A stretch of DNA of 60,903 nt from CAZROT01 sp964601895. GTDB taxonomy: Bacteria > Pseudomonadota > Gammaproteobacteria > Enterobacterales > Enterobacteriaceae. The stretch covers positions 1-60,903 of the forward strand of contig CAZROT010000013.1 in the NCBI GenBank assembly GCA_964601895.1, read 5' to 3'. The position numbers and the translations under genes are program-made. The notes beneath the pieces are model-generated. The model was given only the letters and a program-made list of their open reading frames with translations, was not told the origin of the DNA and ran no database searches. Positions 16,558-26,692 of this stretch are shown here, piece after piece. Positions within the stretch are counted from its first letter, which is position 1, and each line of letters begins with the position of its first letter.

Positions 16558-19500
16558 TCACTTACTTAATCGCCATATATAAACAGAAAGATCAGACGCC
16601 AAATGATCCGCCTCTTTAAGATAAGGACCTAAATCATCTCCATAATTACCATACATGCTGATATCCTGCATAAAATCTCTGTACAATAAATCAACATGAC
16701 CTGAAGCGCCATATTTGGCTGGATTACCTGCTACAATAACTACAATTGCTCGACCTTTAGTTGTTTTGTCATGAATTTCTGCAATTAATTTATCTACATC
16801 CTGCTTAGTTTTAATGTGCTCTTTAACAACTGTTGGGGATTCGATTTTTGATAAATACGTTTTTACTTCTGTAGCACCTACAATGTAATTTCCCTGATCA
16901 CCCTCTTTACCAGCCCAAACTCTTGTACCAGTACCTTTTTTAGGAATTGGATAACCAGCATCATTCACTGCATATGAAAACCTGATTGCACAAGTGTTAG
17001 TTGTAGGATCTGTATCTCGAAATTCCTTTAAGGCATCTTCCTGATTAATTATTTTCTGGCCATTTCTTCGTCTCTTCCAGCCATCCTCTAATTTTGAATA
17101 ACTATAATCCGATATTTTGATTGGAGGCTGGCCTCCCACATTTAAAGTATTAAAGGCAGTGTTGAGGACATTGGCCACCTGAAACACTTTCGCTGTTACA
17201 CTCGCAATCTTCATCCCTGTGCTTATCGCAGAAACTGATTTTGATACAGTGCTTACACTACGAACTACCACTTCACTTAAAGTAATCGCTGTTTCTGCCG
17301 TAGTTGATAATGTACTAAGACCTGGCGGTGGCCAAGAGATGCCGCCACTCGGGTCTATCAGGTTCACCGGATCATTACCCATACCTGTATATGGCGAAGG
17401 GAACTGTCCGTAGGGGTCTTGCTGTACAAACCTTCCTATCTGTGCATCGTAGTTTCGTAAAAAGAAGTCCTGCCAACCTATGTCTTCGTCTAACTCCGCA
17501 AATCTTCCCTGGTATAAATAGTTATTCTTGAGTTGCCCTTCATAACTATCTCCTAACTTTCTTGAACTTATCCCTGCTATCTTTAATCCATAGGCGTAGT
17601 AATGATTCTCCTCTAATATATTCCCTGCCGCCTTGCTCACTAACAGCTTGTCAAAATACACGTCATTGTTGCTCTGGTTGCTGACATACACAAAGGCATA
17701 GCCGTTTTTCGGCGCTTTCACATTCACCAGCGCCAGCGAACTGCCGCTGCTGCCCACACTGGATGCCACCTGTTGCTGTGCCACGCCGCCGTCCGCCGCT
17801 TCAATAAAGTTGAATCGTTCGTCAAAGAACAGGACGGTCAAAAACGCCTGGGGTACCGAACTGGCCGGATTGCTGCCGTTGGGGCGAACGGCTGTTAAAA
17901 AACCATCTACTCCCCCCAACTGGGTGGTGATGGCAGTGGAGTGTTGTCCCACCGCTGGCGAAACAGCACCGCTGCCGCTGATAGCCTGTCCCAGGCTGCC
18001 TAATACTGTTGCTGCGAAATTGCTATTATGTCCTCCTGCTGTGCCGCCATGGTAATACAATACAGTGGCGCTGATCTTATCGCCGGCCATGACTTTTTGC
18101 AGGGTATTAGGCCCGGTGTTGTGCCCGGCATTTGTTCCCACCTGGCTTACATAACTGCCGGTCTCACTGTTTTGCCAGGCAGATGGAGTGGCATAGCGGG
18201 TGGTGGCCACTTCATTGCCGGAACCCTGCTGGCCAAATATGCTTTCTTCCAGGGTGGATCGGTTAGTTTCCATCGTGGCCGTGTTGGCTGCCACATGGGT
18301 CTGTTCCGTCAGGATCATCCGCACATTCTGCTGGTAATCCGTAATGAAATAATCATACACCCCATACTTGCTGCCCGGCAGCTCAAAATTTCCGCTGATC
18401 GTCAGCAGATCCAGCCCGTTATCCTGCGAAGTGGGGCTGATAACACGGATGCGGCCTTCTTCAAAATGGATGAACTGCAGTTGCAACCCGCCCCCGGCCG
18501 AACTTTCCTGGTAAACGTACTGGTTAATATAGGATGTGGTGATAGTGGCGCCGCTGGGTTCGGGAATAAACTGCCGCTGCAACTTGGCCCCGTCAGCGCT
18601 GTAAACGATTTTGATGGTACCCTTTCCGGAAATACGTATCTCTTCCGGTTTGTCCAGGAAATTATACTTTATCCCGTTCCCCGTCACGCCACCCAGGTCC
18701 TTTGCATTTTTATTCAGGTCAATAACGAGGTTGCCGTTGTGGTCATACACATAATCGGGATTGCTGCCATTGGCGCCATCCTTAAAATCGCCAAATATCC
18801 CGTTGACCGATGTGCTGCTCATCTGGTCCGTGACGGATTGTAGTTTATTGCTGTAAGAAGAATAACTGTAAACAAGGTTATCAATAGTAATGGGTGATGA
18901 AGTGCCCGGCACCACTCCCTTATGCAACATACTAAGCAGGTTGCCGTTGAGGTCGTAGGTAATTTTGCCGCTGCTGCCGGTTACGGAAAAATCCATCTTC
19001 GCATTACTCCAGCTATCCCCGGTATGAGGCTTCTCCTTAAAGGCAGCATTCACCAGCCGCCCGGCATTGTCGTAGCTGAAATCATACTTTCGCTGTGCAT
19101 CATCTCCCTGTGTGTTCCATAGCACACCCGTCACTTGCCCGTTCAAATTTGCATTGGCAAATACATTATCCCGGTTGTCAAATCCCAGGTAAAGGCCGAA
19201 GAAATGTCCCCATTTATCATAGTTCGATGAATTTTTCAGCGCATAGTCCTTGTTGATACCCGTGATCTGGTTATGGATATTATAGCTGTATTGCAGCGCT
19301 TCCAGTTGGTCATTGCCGCCTGCTGTATAATCGGGATCAAGCTTCTTGACCTTTAACCTCCCCACATCATCGTAGCTGTAGGTGGCAATGGTTTTGAAAC
19401 TATTGCTCCCGAACTTTTTCTGGACATAGCTGACCCTGCCTAACTTGTCGTGGGCATACTTGTTTAATATCTTATAATTCGTATAGCCGCTGGAAGGGAC

Positions 19501-21357
19501 TGTATGGTCAGAGCAACTGCTCATCACCCGGCCATCAAAATGATACTGAAGCGTTGTTATATCCGTTCCGGACTTTATATTGTCGGATAAGGACTGCACC
19601 GGCAGACCCCTTTCATCATAGTATTGCGTGGAAGATAAAAAAGTAGTCGTTCCGAGTACCCTTGTCATAGCGCCTGTAGGAATACTCAGCGTACGTTTTG
19701 ACCAGCCGATGGCTTGTATATCCCCGGTTGCCGCATAGGCCGTAAGATTGGTATAGCTGGTATTGAACGACTTTACAGCCGCAAAACTGTAATCATCATA
19801 AAAAACATATTTGAGAACTGTGGTCACAGAACTGTTGTTCAGGCTGGAAGAACTGATCGGGTTCAGATGCGTTTTGGCAGTTACGGATACGGTGCCGCTA
19901 TTGTTGATGGTAATGCTGGTGGTGGTGGCAGCGCTGTTGATATCCGACTGCAGGTTGGCCACGGTCTTGGTAGTATAGTACAGGGTACTGATGATGGGCC
20001 TGTCCAATTCATCATAAATATTGGCTGTCCATTGCGGGGTGGACAAGGCAGCCTGGTTACCATCCTGCATGAATACAACACGGTCCCGTTTGTCATAGAG
20101 CATCCGCAGCGGCTGGGCCCCGGGAGCTTTTTTCCAGGTCACCCGGCCTTTATCATCGTAATGATACTGGAAGCATTGTTCAGCGAGTATGGTCTGTCCA
20201 TTCGTTCCGGCAAAAGACCAACTGTTATTGTCGAGGTATTTGACGGCTTCGGGCTGTAGCTGGAAACGTAATAAACCGAAATCGTCATAGACATTATAGA
20301 TGCAGATCCAGCCATCATGTGCAGATGAGGGACTGTTCTCCAATTGCACTTTTCGCAATACGATCTGTCCTAAACGATCAATATACTCGATCACTTTTTT
20401 ACCGTTCTCATCCGAAGCCTCCATTTTATACAGGGAATTGGCAGGATAGGTACCCTTATGCACCGGTGCATTGCCTTGTGTATAATCCACTGCGAAGCGC
20501 TGCACACTATCGGAACTACTGTTAAGCTCATACACAGCGGAACTGCCAGATGAGGCAGCCCAGGAAGTGCCGGGTCTCTTAACATTCATCACCCGGTTCA
20601 ATGGGCTGTTGTCATAGCTGACAGACGAAAACGGTGAACTTTCGTCATAGAGGCTGGAATAATATTGCGTTTGCTCAGTGGCAGGATTGGTCTTGAATTT
20701 TCCGGATTGTGAAGTAGTGGTATAAGGCAGGCGGTTTTGGGCACTCCTGCCATACGCATCATATTGAAAAAACTGCACCATATCTCCCCAGGTGGACTGT
20801 GGGTTTTCCGGCGTGGCGGTTTCCCGGCTCACCTGCTGTGTTGTTCTGCCCAACCCATCCAGGTATGTCGTGGATTGCAACTTATCACCGATCGCTAACT
20901 GGTCAACAGCGGTCCAGTTGCTTAGACCTGACTTTAAAACTGTATGGTCACGGATATAATTGATATCCTCCCACTGTGCTGATACCACCGAGATTTTAAC
21001 AACATTGGAATACACGGACTGGCCGCCAACGGTAGTTTTTCTCCGGTAATAGGTGGTTTGAGTCAATGCTGACGGAATAGTATAACCGCTTTGTGTAGCG
21101 CCGGAGATATTGCTGAAACCACTGAGCGGTAGAGTGCTTTTTTCCCATTGAAAACTTTGCCCGGTTCCGGGGATAAAAGCAGCGTGTAGTTCAACCAGTG
21201 CATCAGGGGTCTGGCTATAGCTAAAATGATACTTGCCCGTGCTGGTGCCGACAGCATGACCCGGGTTGATGGTTTGCGAAAGTGCGGACAAATGCATGCC
21301 GCAGTTCATGGTCAGTGCCAGAAACAGGCAGGTAAGGAGATTTTTGAAAGGTCGCAT
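16558..21357 (-). CDS. Rhs polymorphic toxin with Tae4-like C terminus
   Basis: 1599 residues. A Sec-type signal (MRPFKNLLTCLFLALTMNCG) is followed by a short Ig-like stretch, a DUF6443-like region from about residue 130 (WEDINYIRDHTVLKSGL, TYLDGLGRTTQQV) and many YD-type Rhs repeats (YDxxGR motifs) that form the toxin-encasing shell. The core ends with HYYAYGL (about 1252) and DPSGG (about 1335-1339). The C-terminal toxin has the Cys (about 1456, TNTCAIRFSY) and His (about 1554, GHVDLLY) of a Tae4-like peptidoglycan amidase. The crossover site of the integrative element lies exactly in the HYYAY codons, so everything downstream was supplied by the element. Last gene of the operon starting at 28138; no PAAR or other T6SS adaptor is seen. 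Confidence 0.9.
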   Translation of the reverse strand: MRPFKNLLTCLFLALTMNCGMHLSALSQTINPGHAVGTSTGKYHFSYSQTPDALVELHAAFIPGTGQSFQWEKSTLPLSGFSNISGATQSGYTIPSALTQTTYYRRKTTVGGQSVYSNVVKISVVSAQWEDINYIRDHTVLKSGLSNWTAVDQLAIGDKLQSTTYLDGLGRTTQQVSRETATPENPQSTWGDMVQFFQYDAYGRSAQNRLPYTTTSQSGKFKTNPATEQTQYYSSLYDESSPFSSVSYDNSPLNRVMNVKRPGTSWAASSGSSAVYELNSSSDSVQRFAVDYTQGNAPVHKGTYPANSLYKMEASDENGKKVIEYIDRLGQIVLRKVQLENSPSSAHDGWICIYNVYDDFGLLRFQLQPEAVKYLDNNSWSFAGTNGQTILAEQCFQYHYDDKGRVTWKKAPGAQPLRMLYDKRDRVVFMQDGNQAALSTPQWTANIYDELDRPIISTLYYTTKTVANLQSDINSAATTTSITINNSGTVSVTAKTHLNPISSSSLNNSSVTTVLKYVFYDDYSFAAVKSFNTSYTNLTAYAATGDIQAIGWSKRTLSIPTGAMTRVLGTTTFLSSTQYYDERGLPVQSLSDNIKSGTDITTLQYHFDGRVMSSCSDHTVPSSGYTNYKILNKYAHDKLGRVSYVQKKFGSNSFKTIATYSYDDVGRLKVKKLDPDYTAGGNDQLEALQYSYNIHNQITGINKDYALKNSSNYDKWGHFFGLYLGFDNRDNVFANANLNGQVTGVLWNTQGDDAQRKYDFSYDNAGRLVNAAFKEKPHTGDSWSNAKMDFSVTGSSGKITYDLNGNLLSMLHKGVVPGTSSPITIDNLVYSYSSYSNKLQSVTDQMSSTSVNGIFGDFKDGANGSNPDYVYDHNGNLVIDLNKNAKDLGGVTGNGIKYNFLDKPEEIRISGKGTIKIVYSADGAKLQRQFIPEPSGATITTSYINQYVYQESSAGGGLQLQFIHFEEGRIRVISPTSQDNGLDLLTISGNFELPGSKYGVYDYFITDYQQNVRMILTEQTHVAANTATMETNRSTLEESIFGQQGSGNEVATTRYATPSAWQNSETGSYVSQVGTNAGHNTGPNTLQKVMAGDKISATVLYYHGGTAGGHNSNFAATVLGSLGQAISGSGAVSPAVGQHSTAITTQLGGVDGFLTAVRPNGSNPASSVPQAFLTVLFFDERFNFIEAADGGVAQQQVASSVGSSGSSLALVNVKAPKNGYAFVYVSNQSNNDVYFDKLLVSKAAGNILEENHYYAYGLKIAGISSRKLGDSYEGQLKNNYLYQGRFAELDEDIGWQDFFLRNYDAQIGRFVQQDPYGQFPSPYTGMGNDPVNLIDPSGGISWPPPGLSTLSTTAETAITLSEVVVRSVSTVSKSVSAISTGMKIASVTAKVFQVANVLNTAFNTLNVGGQPPIKISDYSYSKLEDGWKRRRNGQKIINQEDALKEFRDTDPTTNTCAIRFSYAVNDAGYPIPKKGTGTRVWAGKEGDQGNYIVGATEVKTYLSKIESPTVVKEHIKTKQDVDKLIAEIHDKTTKGRAIVVIVAGNPAKYGASGHVDLLYRDFMQDISMYGNYGDDLGPYLKEADHLASDLSVYIWRLSK
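17591..17603. other. Putative att site inside the intact rhs gene
   Basis: Same 13 bases, lying in the continuous reading frame of the full-length Rhs protein at about residue 1252 (ENHYYAYGL). The codon before it is CAT (His) here, but AAT (Asn) where the element end precedes the site. Confidence 0.8.
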
Positions 21358-21380
21358 CAGCTAAGATTTACAATGATGAG

Positions 21381-21932
21381 CTATTGCCCCTGTGCATTAC
21401 TATGAACGATCCGGTTGATGATAGGCGAATGAAAAGACGATTGTTTGGAAAGTGATGCAAACAATCGGCCGGCTCCGCTCACAAAAAATTTATGACCGAT
21501 GCCCGTAGCGTCCATATCATAATGCTGATTCTTTGATTTGTCAGTAAGCCATTGCAACAAGGGCGACTGGCTGCTCCCGGAACTTTTGCGTGTTTGCATT
21601 CCCTCAGTCAGGATGATACCTGTACCAGCGTAAAGCGACCGCACCGAAGAAGCCGCTGAAGTGCTATAGCCGTCCTCCCCCGACAATATCCCGATCACGA
21701 CAACGGTATCACCGTAACGGCTCCTGAAGTCAAGTACCTGCTGGTAAATACTATCCTGCTGGCTAAGGGGCAACAGCGTAAAGAGAATTTTTTTGCCTGC
21801 ATGTTCTGATAAGCGGATGGTATCACCATCAATGGTACGGACGGGCAACTGGTAGAAATTTTGAGCCTGCAGCACACCGGCAATGATTAATGCCAGGCAA
21901 CCAGACAGAATGCATTTTTTCATATTAATCAT
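21381..21932 (-). CDS. Redoxin-fold protein lacking catalytic cysteines
   Basis: 183 residues with a signal peptide ending near VLQAQ; MKKC at 21923 is an alternative start. The pattern IDGDTIRLSEHAGKKILFTLLPLS, then a DSIYQQVLDFRSRYG helix, VVVIGI strand and C-terminal HKFFVSGAGRL resembles glutathione-peroxidase/redoxin proteins. The peroxidatic Cys position is occupied by a PLSQQD segment, so redox catalysis is unlikely. It lies between two Rhs-type genes with gaps of 6 and 23 bp, so it is part of the toxin operon, perhaps as a folding or export helper. Confidence 0.6.
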   Translation of the reverse strand: MINMKKCILSGCLALIIAGVLQAQNFYQLPVRTIDGDTIRLSEHAGKKILFTLLPLSQQDSIYQQVLDFRSRYGDTVVVIGILSGEDGYSTSAASSVRSLYAGTGIILTEGMQTRKSSGSSQSPLLQWLTDKSKNQHYDMDATGIGHKFFVSGAGRLFASLSKQSSFHSPIINRIVHSNAQGQ

Positions 21933-21938
21933 ATTGAG

Positions 21939-24900
21939 TTATTGTACAATGATATTAGGACAGTAATCATTAATAGAAATGTTATAAAAATTGGCAGTAT
22001 ATCCTGCTGTATAGTTAGAACAGCCGGCTTCGTAATACCGGTATGTATAGCCATAACTATCACTGATCTCAATGTCATAATTACCTTCATCCACTGTTCC
22101 CAGGTACATATACGGGTAATAATAGCTGTTCATTTCAAAGAAATACTGCTGGTAAGTGCTGGTGTTGGTCATCGTGACATAAAGAATTCCGCCACCGGTG
22201 TAATTGCTGTAATAGAGGTTGACAAGGTTCGGGGCCGGCACACAGGATCCATTGGCGTTAGCATAACTCTGGCCATTCGCATTCAGGTCATTTATGGCAA
22301 GCTGGTTGGCGGCAGCCTGGCTCACGGTAGAACTATAAGTGCCGGGGGGTACTATATAATTAACAGTCGTACCGTTATACCCTCCACCGCAATTGTTCCT
22401 CGTAAAATTGCCGCTCTGTTGGGCGTTATAATATGTGTTGGAAGGGCAAACTTCCTGGGGACCAACATCCTCCCATTGAGTTTGGTTATAGGTTGAACTG
22501 TTGGGATTGATATCCGTCATCAGTACAAACAGGTTCGGGGGCAGGTTACCATTGACCGACAGGCAATAGGTCGGGGAACCGGGCAGCCATTCCCATACTG
22601 CAGCATAATTGTTCACACAGTTTCGGTTCGGCGCATTATTCGCATAATACTCGCCGTTAGCAGTAATATCATCCAGCGCCTTCTGGTTGGCATCCGCCTG
22701 GCTGATAGTAGAACTGTAGGTGTTCGCTGGCACAGTATAAACTACCGAACCTCCTGTCTGACCAAGCGGGCAACCCTCTGTGGTGAAAGTTTGTGATTGA
22801 ACCGTATTAAAGTATAACTGGGTACAGGAACCGTTGCTGTTGGCATAACTTTGACCGCTGGTCAGCAAGGCAGCCTCCGCCTTGGCATCTGCATCCTCCA
22901 GGCTGATACTGGAGGAATAGGTATTTGCAGCGATCACATATTCTACCTCGCCCCCGAGATAATTACTGCTGCAATTGTTTCTGGTGAATATTTCAGCCAC
23001 CCGCCGGTTGTAATAGGTACCGGGGCATCCATTCTGTTTTGCAGTAGAAACATTATTGTACTCATACATTTTTACAATGTTCAGCTTCTCATCCCTGGTA
23101 AACCGGAGCCGTCCCAGGTTATCATATTCATAATAGGTGATCCTGTTATTCTCGTCACATTCAGCCGTCTTACCCAATACCGGGTCATAAGTCACAGTCC
23201 GCATACGGGCGGTTTGGGGGTAAAGTCTCAACTCATCAATGATGGAATTATTACCAGAAACGGTAACAGTCCCGGTACCCTGTGCAATACTGTATTCGTA
23301 GTAGGTAAACCCGTTATAAGTCGGGGCAGATTTTACGAGGGTCGCCCCGCCGGTTACTGAAGTGTTCCCATTAGTAGCCCAGAACGAAAGAATATAAGCC
23401 TTGGCTGTATTCAGGGTCCTGGTGAGTGTGCTGTTGGCGCCGAGACTCATTGACCGGGTGCCGGTTACAGCACTGCTGGTAACATAAACCGCAGATGACC
23501 CTGTAAGTGTCCATCCTCCCAGCGCTGAAGTTTCAAAACTGCTGTACGCAGGTTTATCATTCACCAGGTGCGCATTGACAACCGATGCCACTACATACTT
23601 ATCGCTATAGTCAAATATATTCGATACGATCCGGTCAGACTCATCCTTTTGATAGATCAGGTTTCCTGAAGCGTCATAAGCAAAGGTTTGCACTTCGGCA
23701 TAGGTGGGATTGCTGGAATGCCCCGGACCAAAATACCCATTGTATACAGGACCACTGGGATTATAGGAGAGCCTTGGTTTTTCAAATCGTTGCTGCAGGA
23801 TACGAACAGGTCTTATATCACCAGTGCTCAGCGTGGTAAACTCTGTAACTTCTTCAGATAAAAACTGATCCTGCCAGGTAGAATTTACGTAATCATAGAC
23901 AGCCTCCGAAACAGCAACAGGGGTAGATACAAGGTTCTGTTGCCGCAAAGCAGCGAGTTCACCTGAGCTGCCGGGGTAATCGGTAGTATATTTAATAAAC
24001 TTTTTCCTGGTTTCACCATTTGCACCCGTGCTCATTACCTGGTTCACTTCATAGTTATCATAGTTATATACAAAGGTCCTGGAGCTTTCAAGATATTGCG
24101 AAGGGTTGCCCGGTTTATAATTTCGTTCATAGGTGCTTGTTAATTCCACCCGCCCGGTGAACATGCCATAAAATGTAACTTTCATGGTATTGTCAGAAGC
24201 AAGTTTGTAGTCAGCAGTATAAAGCGTTGGATTACCCCAATCAGTATTACGTTGGGAACTGCTTTTTGTCACAATGCAGTTGCAGGAAACTAAACTGGTG
24301 GAAAGTCCGCTGGAATTACAAGGTCCGCCATGACCACCCGTCTGGTCACAATAATTAATAGTTCGCTTGGCATTGGAAAAACTGTAATTATTCTGCGTTT
24401 CCTTTACCTTTTCACCGGAAGCATTATACACCGTCAGCAACTTCGGAAGACCATAAGCCCAGGAAGCATATCGTTGCCGCGCCGCAAAATTGGGATTGCT
24501 TGGAAACCAGATGGCATAATCATCACTACTGGTGAAGTCGTGTACTGTTTTCCCGATCCCCGAAGGACTTTCCCTGACCTCTACTCTTTTAAACTGGTTG
24601 GGAAGGGGGCTTGCGCCGTTCATATCGTAATTGTAATATACAATAGCAGATCGGTTTCGGGCCTGGCTGCCAAAGCAGGTGATCGCTAGTTGGATGATGC
24701 CAACAATCACACTAATGATTAGTCCGGCTGGATTACCGCTCAATGCTGTTGAAATATCAGAAATGGTGGACAGCACATTGAGAATGTTGAGGGCCGGTCC
24801 TAACGTTTCGAGTAACCTCATGATACCACTGAGGTCTGTGGATTGCTGCTGCGAGAGAATACCGGGATATTTGTACTTCCAGTCACAACAACCAATCGGG

Positions 24901-26669
24901 AAACAACCCCATAATTTGTAAAACTTATGCTCCGGCTGATAATGACTCTCTGTCTCTACGGAATTGACAGGCATTTCAAGCCCCCACAAAGAAGAACTGT
25001 CGCCGCTCAGCACATAATGATACTCGGATACCAGCGGGTTATTACAGTCATTGCTGTAACCTCCGTCAGTAGATTTTGTGTTGGCCACATGTACGCCTCC
25101 CACCGAAGTAGTTGACCCGCCAAGTACACCCGTATTTTGCGCATATTCATAACTGAGAGTTCCTCCGGTGGGAAAAATGATTTGCTTCAGCAGCCCGTTC
25201 CTTGCATAGCCGGATTTGGCATTCAGCACGACATTGTTGCTGCCGCTTCGCCGGAAACAAAGCCCCCTGATTTCATTATAGCTGAGTTTGGTGACCGGTT
25301 TACTGAGATCTATATTACCGTTACTGTAATTCTTGGAGTTGTCGCCGTTATAGAAGCCCCAGATATCTTTGGCATAATAAAAGGGGGGCGGAACAAAATC
25401 ATCAGCAGCGCTGGAGCCAAGATTGTATTCAAAGATATAGGGGGCGCTGTCCTCTTTCAGATCGGGACCAATTTTCCTGACCGACTTCAGGTACAAACGG
25501 GCGACCCGTTTCTGGTAATCGGTAACGGGTGTTCCATAGCGGTTCAGGATGATATAAGTCAGCTTCAGTTCATGTTTGGACAGGTACCTTCCATTATACG
25601 TCACATCAATCGAACTCACCATCTTATCACCAGGAAGATCGAACCGGTCTGCGCCATAGTTCAAAGTGACAGTATGCCCATCGGGATATACGATGGACGT
25701 CAGCACCGGCGTTTGCGTAACTGATTTCCGGTGATAGATGATAGCATAATCATCTCCATCGTTATTATCTGTATGGGAGAGGTCCTGGCCGGCACGGGAA
25801 ATAATCGTCCTTGTGGTATAGTTAAACTGTACCTTTCGTTGTGTAAACGGATCCTCTACTTCACTCAGGTACCAGCTGGTGATAATATTGGGTCTGAGAT
25901 AAGTTGAATTTTCAAAACCGTATTGGTGATAGACCTTCCCGTTTTCGAATTTCGGCTGGTTTTGCTGGAGGTTTAAATTCTCATCGCAATAATTCGATTG
26001 CAGCACTTTAGACAGCCCGTGCCGGGCAAATTTGTACTTCAATCCATCCACATCCTGTATCGTAAACGACGTTATCCTGGTGCGGATACCCTGGTTTTGT
26101 AAATTGGCATCTAACTGGAAGCTGATCTTTATTTTGGTATCCCCAAGTGAATGGACATGACCCGGGTTGGTCGGGTCTAATACAAACATCCCGGCCTTAC
26201 CATTAAACTGGAAAGAAAAATAATCCAGTTCCCGGTCCTCTGCAATAGCATTGTGTTGTGAGTAAACCTGGTTCTTATGCCCATAGATTGGATACTTTGT
26301 TAGCGCTGTCGGACAGCCTTCGTAAGCCGGTTTTACGGCAAAGAGAATCCCATTGGGATATTTTCGGATATCATCCGTTTGATTATTTCCGTTTTCCCCA
26401 ACCTGGTCATCCGGCTGGCCCACCTGCATACGGCTGATAACACCACCGGCAATCAGGCTCCAGCCCTGCCCGACATTGGAAGCAACATCGTTAACACGAA
26501 GCCCGTTCCCGGAAGAATAGGACATGGCAACCATACCATTGAGTCGGCTTTTATCATCCTGCCAGGAGAATACGGGAATGGAAAAATTAGCGCTGCCGGT
26601 TTGCAGGCTTACCTGGCCTTTGAGCTGTCCCGTTGCGATTAATAAGAAAAGGACGATCGTCTTTCGCAT
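21939..26669 (-). CDS. SpvB/Rhs-like secreted protein, DUF5977 repeats
   Basis: 1576 residues with a signal peptide (MRKTIVLFLLIATGQLKG). The N terminus (GSANFSIPVFSW, NGLRVNDVASNVGQGWSL) resembles the SpvB-type start of TcB/Rhs shells, followed by YD-like repeats (YEYDNLGRLRFTRDE near residue 1210). Near the C terminus three DUF5977-type repeats begin YYNRRVAEIFTRNNC, YFNTVQSQTFTTEGC and YYNAQQSGNFTRNNC. The protein ends in a Tyr-rich beta-like domain with no recognised toxin. It may be a surface shell or partner of the Rhs toxin encoded downstream. Confidence 0.75.
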   Translation of the reverse strand: MRKTIVLFLLIATGQLKGQVSLQTGSANFSIPVFSWQDDKSRLNGMVAMSYSSGNGLRVNDVASNVGQGWSLIAGGVISRMQVGQPDDQVGENGNNQTDDIRKYPNGILFAVKPAYEGCPTALTKYPIYGHKNQVYSQHNAIAEDRELDYFSFQFNGKAGMFVLDPTNPGHVHSLGDTKIKISFQLDANLQNQGIRTRITSFTIQDVDGLKYKFARHGLSKVLQSNYCDENLNLQQNQPKFENGKVYHQYGFENSTYLRPNIITSWYLSEVEDPFTQRKVQFNYTTRTIISRAGQDLSHTDNNDGDDYAIIYHRKSVTQTPVLTSIVYPDGHTVTLNYGADRFDLPGDKMVSSIDVTYNGRYLSKHELKLTYIILNRYGTPVTDYQKRVARLYLKSVRKIGPDLKEDSAPYIFEYNLGSSAADDFVPPPFYYAKDIWGFYNGDNSKNYSNGNIDLSKPVTKLSYNEIRGLCFRRSGSNNVVLNAKSGYARNGLLKQIIFPTGGTLSYEYAQNTGVLGGSTTSVGGVHVANTKSTDGGYSNDCNNPLVSEYHYVLSGDSSSLWGLEMPVNSVETESHYQPEHKFYKLWGCFPIGCCDWKYKYPGILSQQQSTDLSGIMRLLETLGPALNILNVLSTISDISTALSGNPAGLIISVIVGIIQLAITCFGSQARNRSAIVYYNYDMNGASPLPNQFKRVEVRESPSGIGKTVHDFTSSDDYAIWFPSNPNFAARQRYASWAYGLPKLLTVYNASGEKVKETQNNYSFSNAKRTINYCDQTGGHGGPCNSSGLSTSLVSCNCIVTKSSSQRNTDWGNPTLYTADYKLASDNTMKVTFYGMFTGRVELTSTYERNYKPGNPSQYLESSRTFVYNYDNYEVNQVMSTGANGETRKKFIKYTTDYPGSSGELAALRQQNLVSTPVAVSEAVYDYVNSTWQDQFLSEEVTEFTTLSTGDIRPVRILQQRFEKPRLSYNPSGPVYNGYFGPGHSSNPTYAEVQTFAYDASGNLIYQKDESDRIVSNIFDYSDKYVVASVVNAHLVNDKPAYSSFETSALGGWTLTGSSAVYVTSSAVTGTRSMSLGANSTLTRTLNTAKAYILSFWATNGNTSVTGGATLVKSAPTYNGFTYYEYSIAQGTGTVTVSGNNSIIDELRLYPQTARMRTVTYDPVLGKTAECDENNRITYYEYDNLGRLRFTRDEKLNIVKMYEYNNVSTAKQNGCPGTYYNRRVAEIFTRNNCSSNYLGGEVEYVIAANTYSSSISLEDADAKAEAALLTSGQSYANSNGSCTQLYFNTVQSQTFTTEGCPLGQTGGSVVYTVPANTYSSTISQADANQKALDDITANGEYYANNAPNRNCVNNYAAVWEWLPGSPTYCLSVNGNLPPNLFVLMTDINPNSSTYNQTQWEDVGPQEVCPSNTYYNAQQSGNFTRNNCGGGYNGTTVNYIVPPGTYSSTVSQAAANQLAINDLNANGQSYANANGSCVPAPNLVNLYYSNYTGGGILYVTMTNTSTYQQYFFEMNSYYYPYMYLGTVDEGNYDIEISDSYGYTYRYYEAGCSNYTAGYTANFYNISINDYCPNIIVQ

Positions 26670-26692
26670 AGCTTCATATTTAAACCATAACC

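Larger units (their letters stand above)
9821..17590. mobile_element. Rhs-targeting integrative element, unit 2 (7770 bp)
   Basis: Second tandem unit. Its right end is continuous with the full-length rhs gene, so its toxin end forms the C terminus of the intact 1599-residue protein. The repeat of the right-hand flank extends through 17603 and then diverges: element end reads AATTAATCTG, rhs gene reads AATGATTCTC. This defines the 13-bp crossover. Tandem arrangement could come from a second circle integrating at the same site or from unequal exchange. Confidence 0.9.

Noticed and set aside
2051..17590. Classifying the unit as an insertion sequence, prophage or conjugative element
   Set aside because: No DDE transposase with inverted ends, no phage structural genes and no relaxase or transfer genes are present; only recombinases, an ATPase and regulators are seen.
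17810..20259. Long plus-strand frames opposite the rhs gene
   Set aside because: They mirror the codon bias of the rhs gene in the other strand and have no family features.
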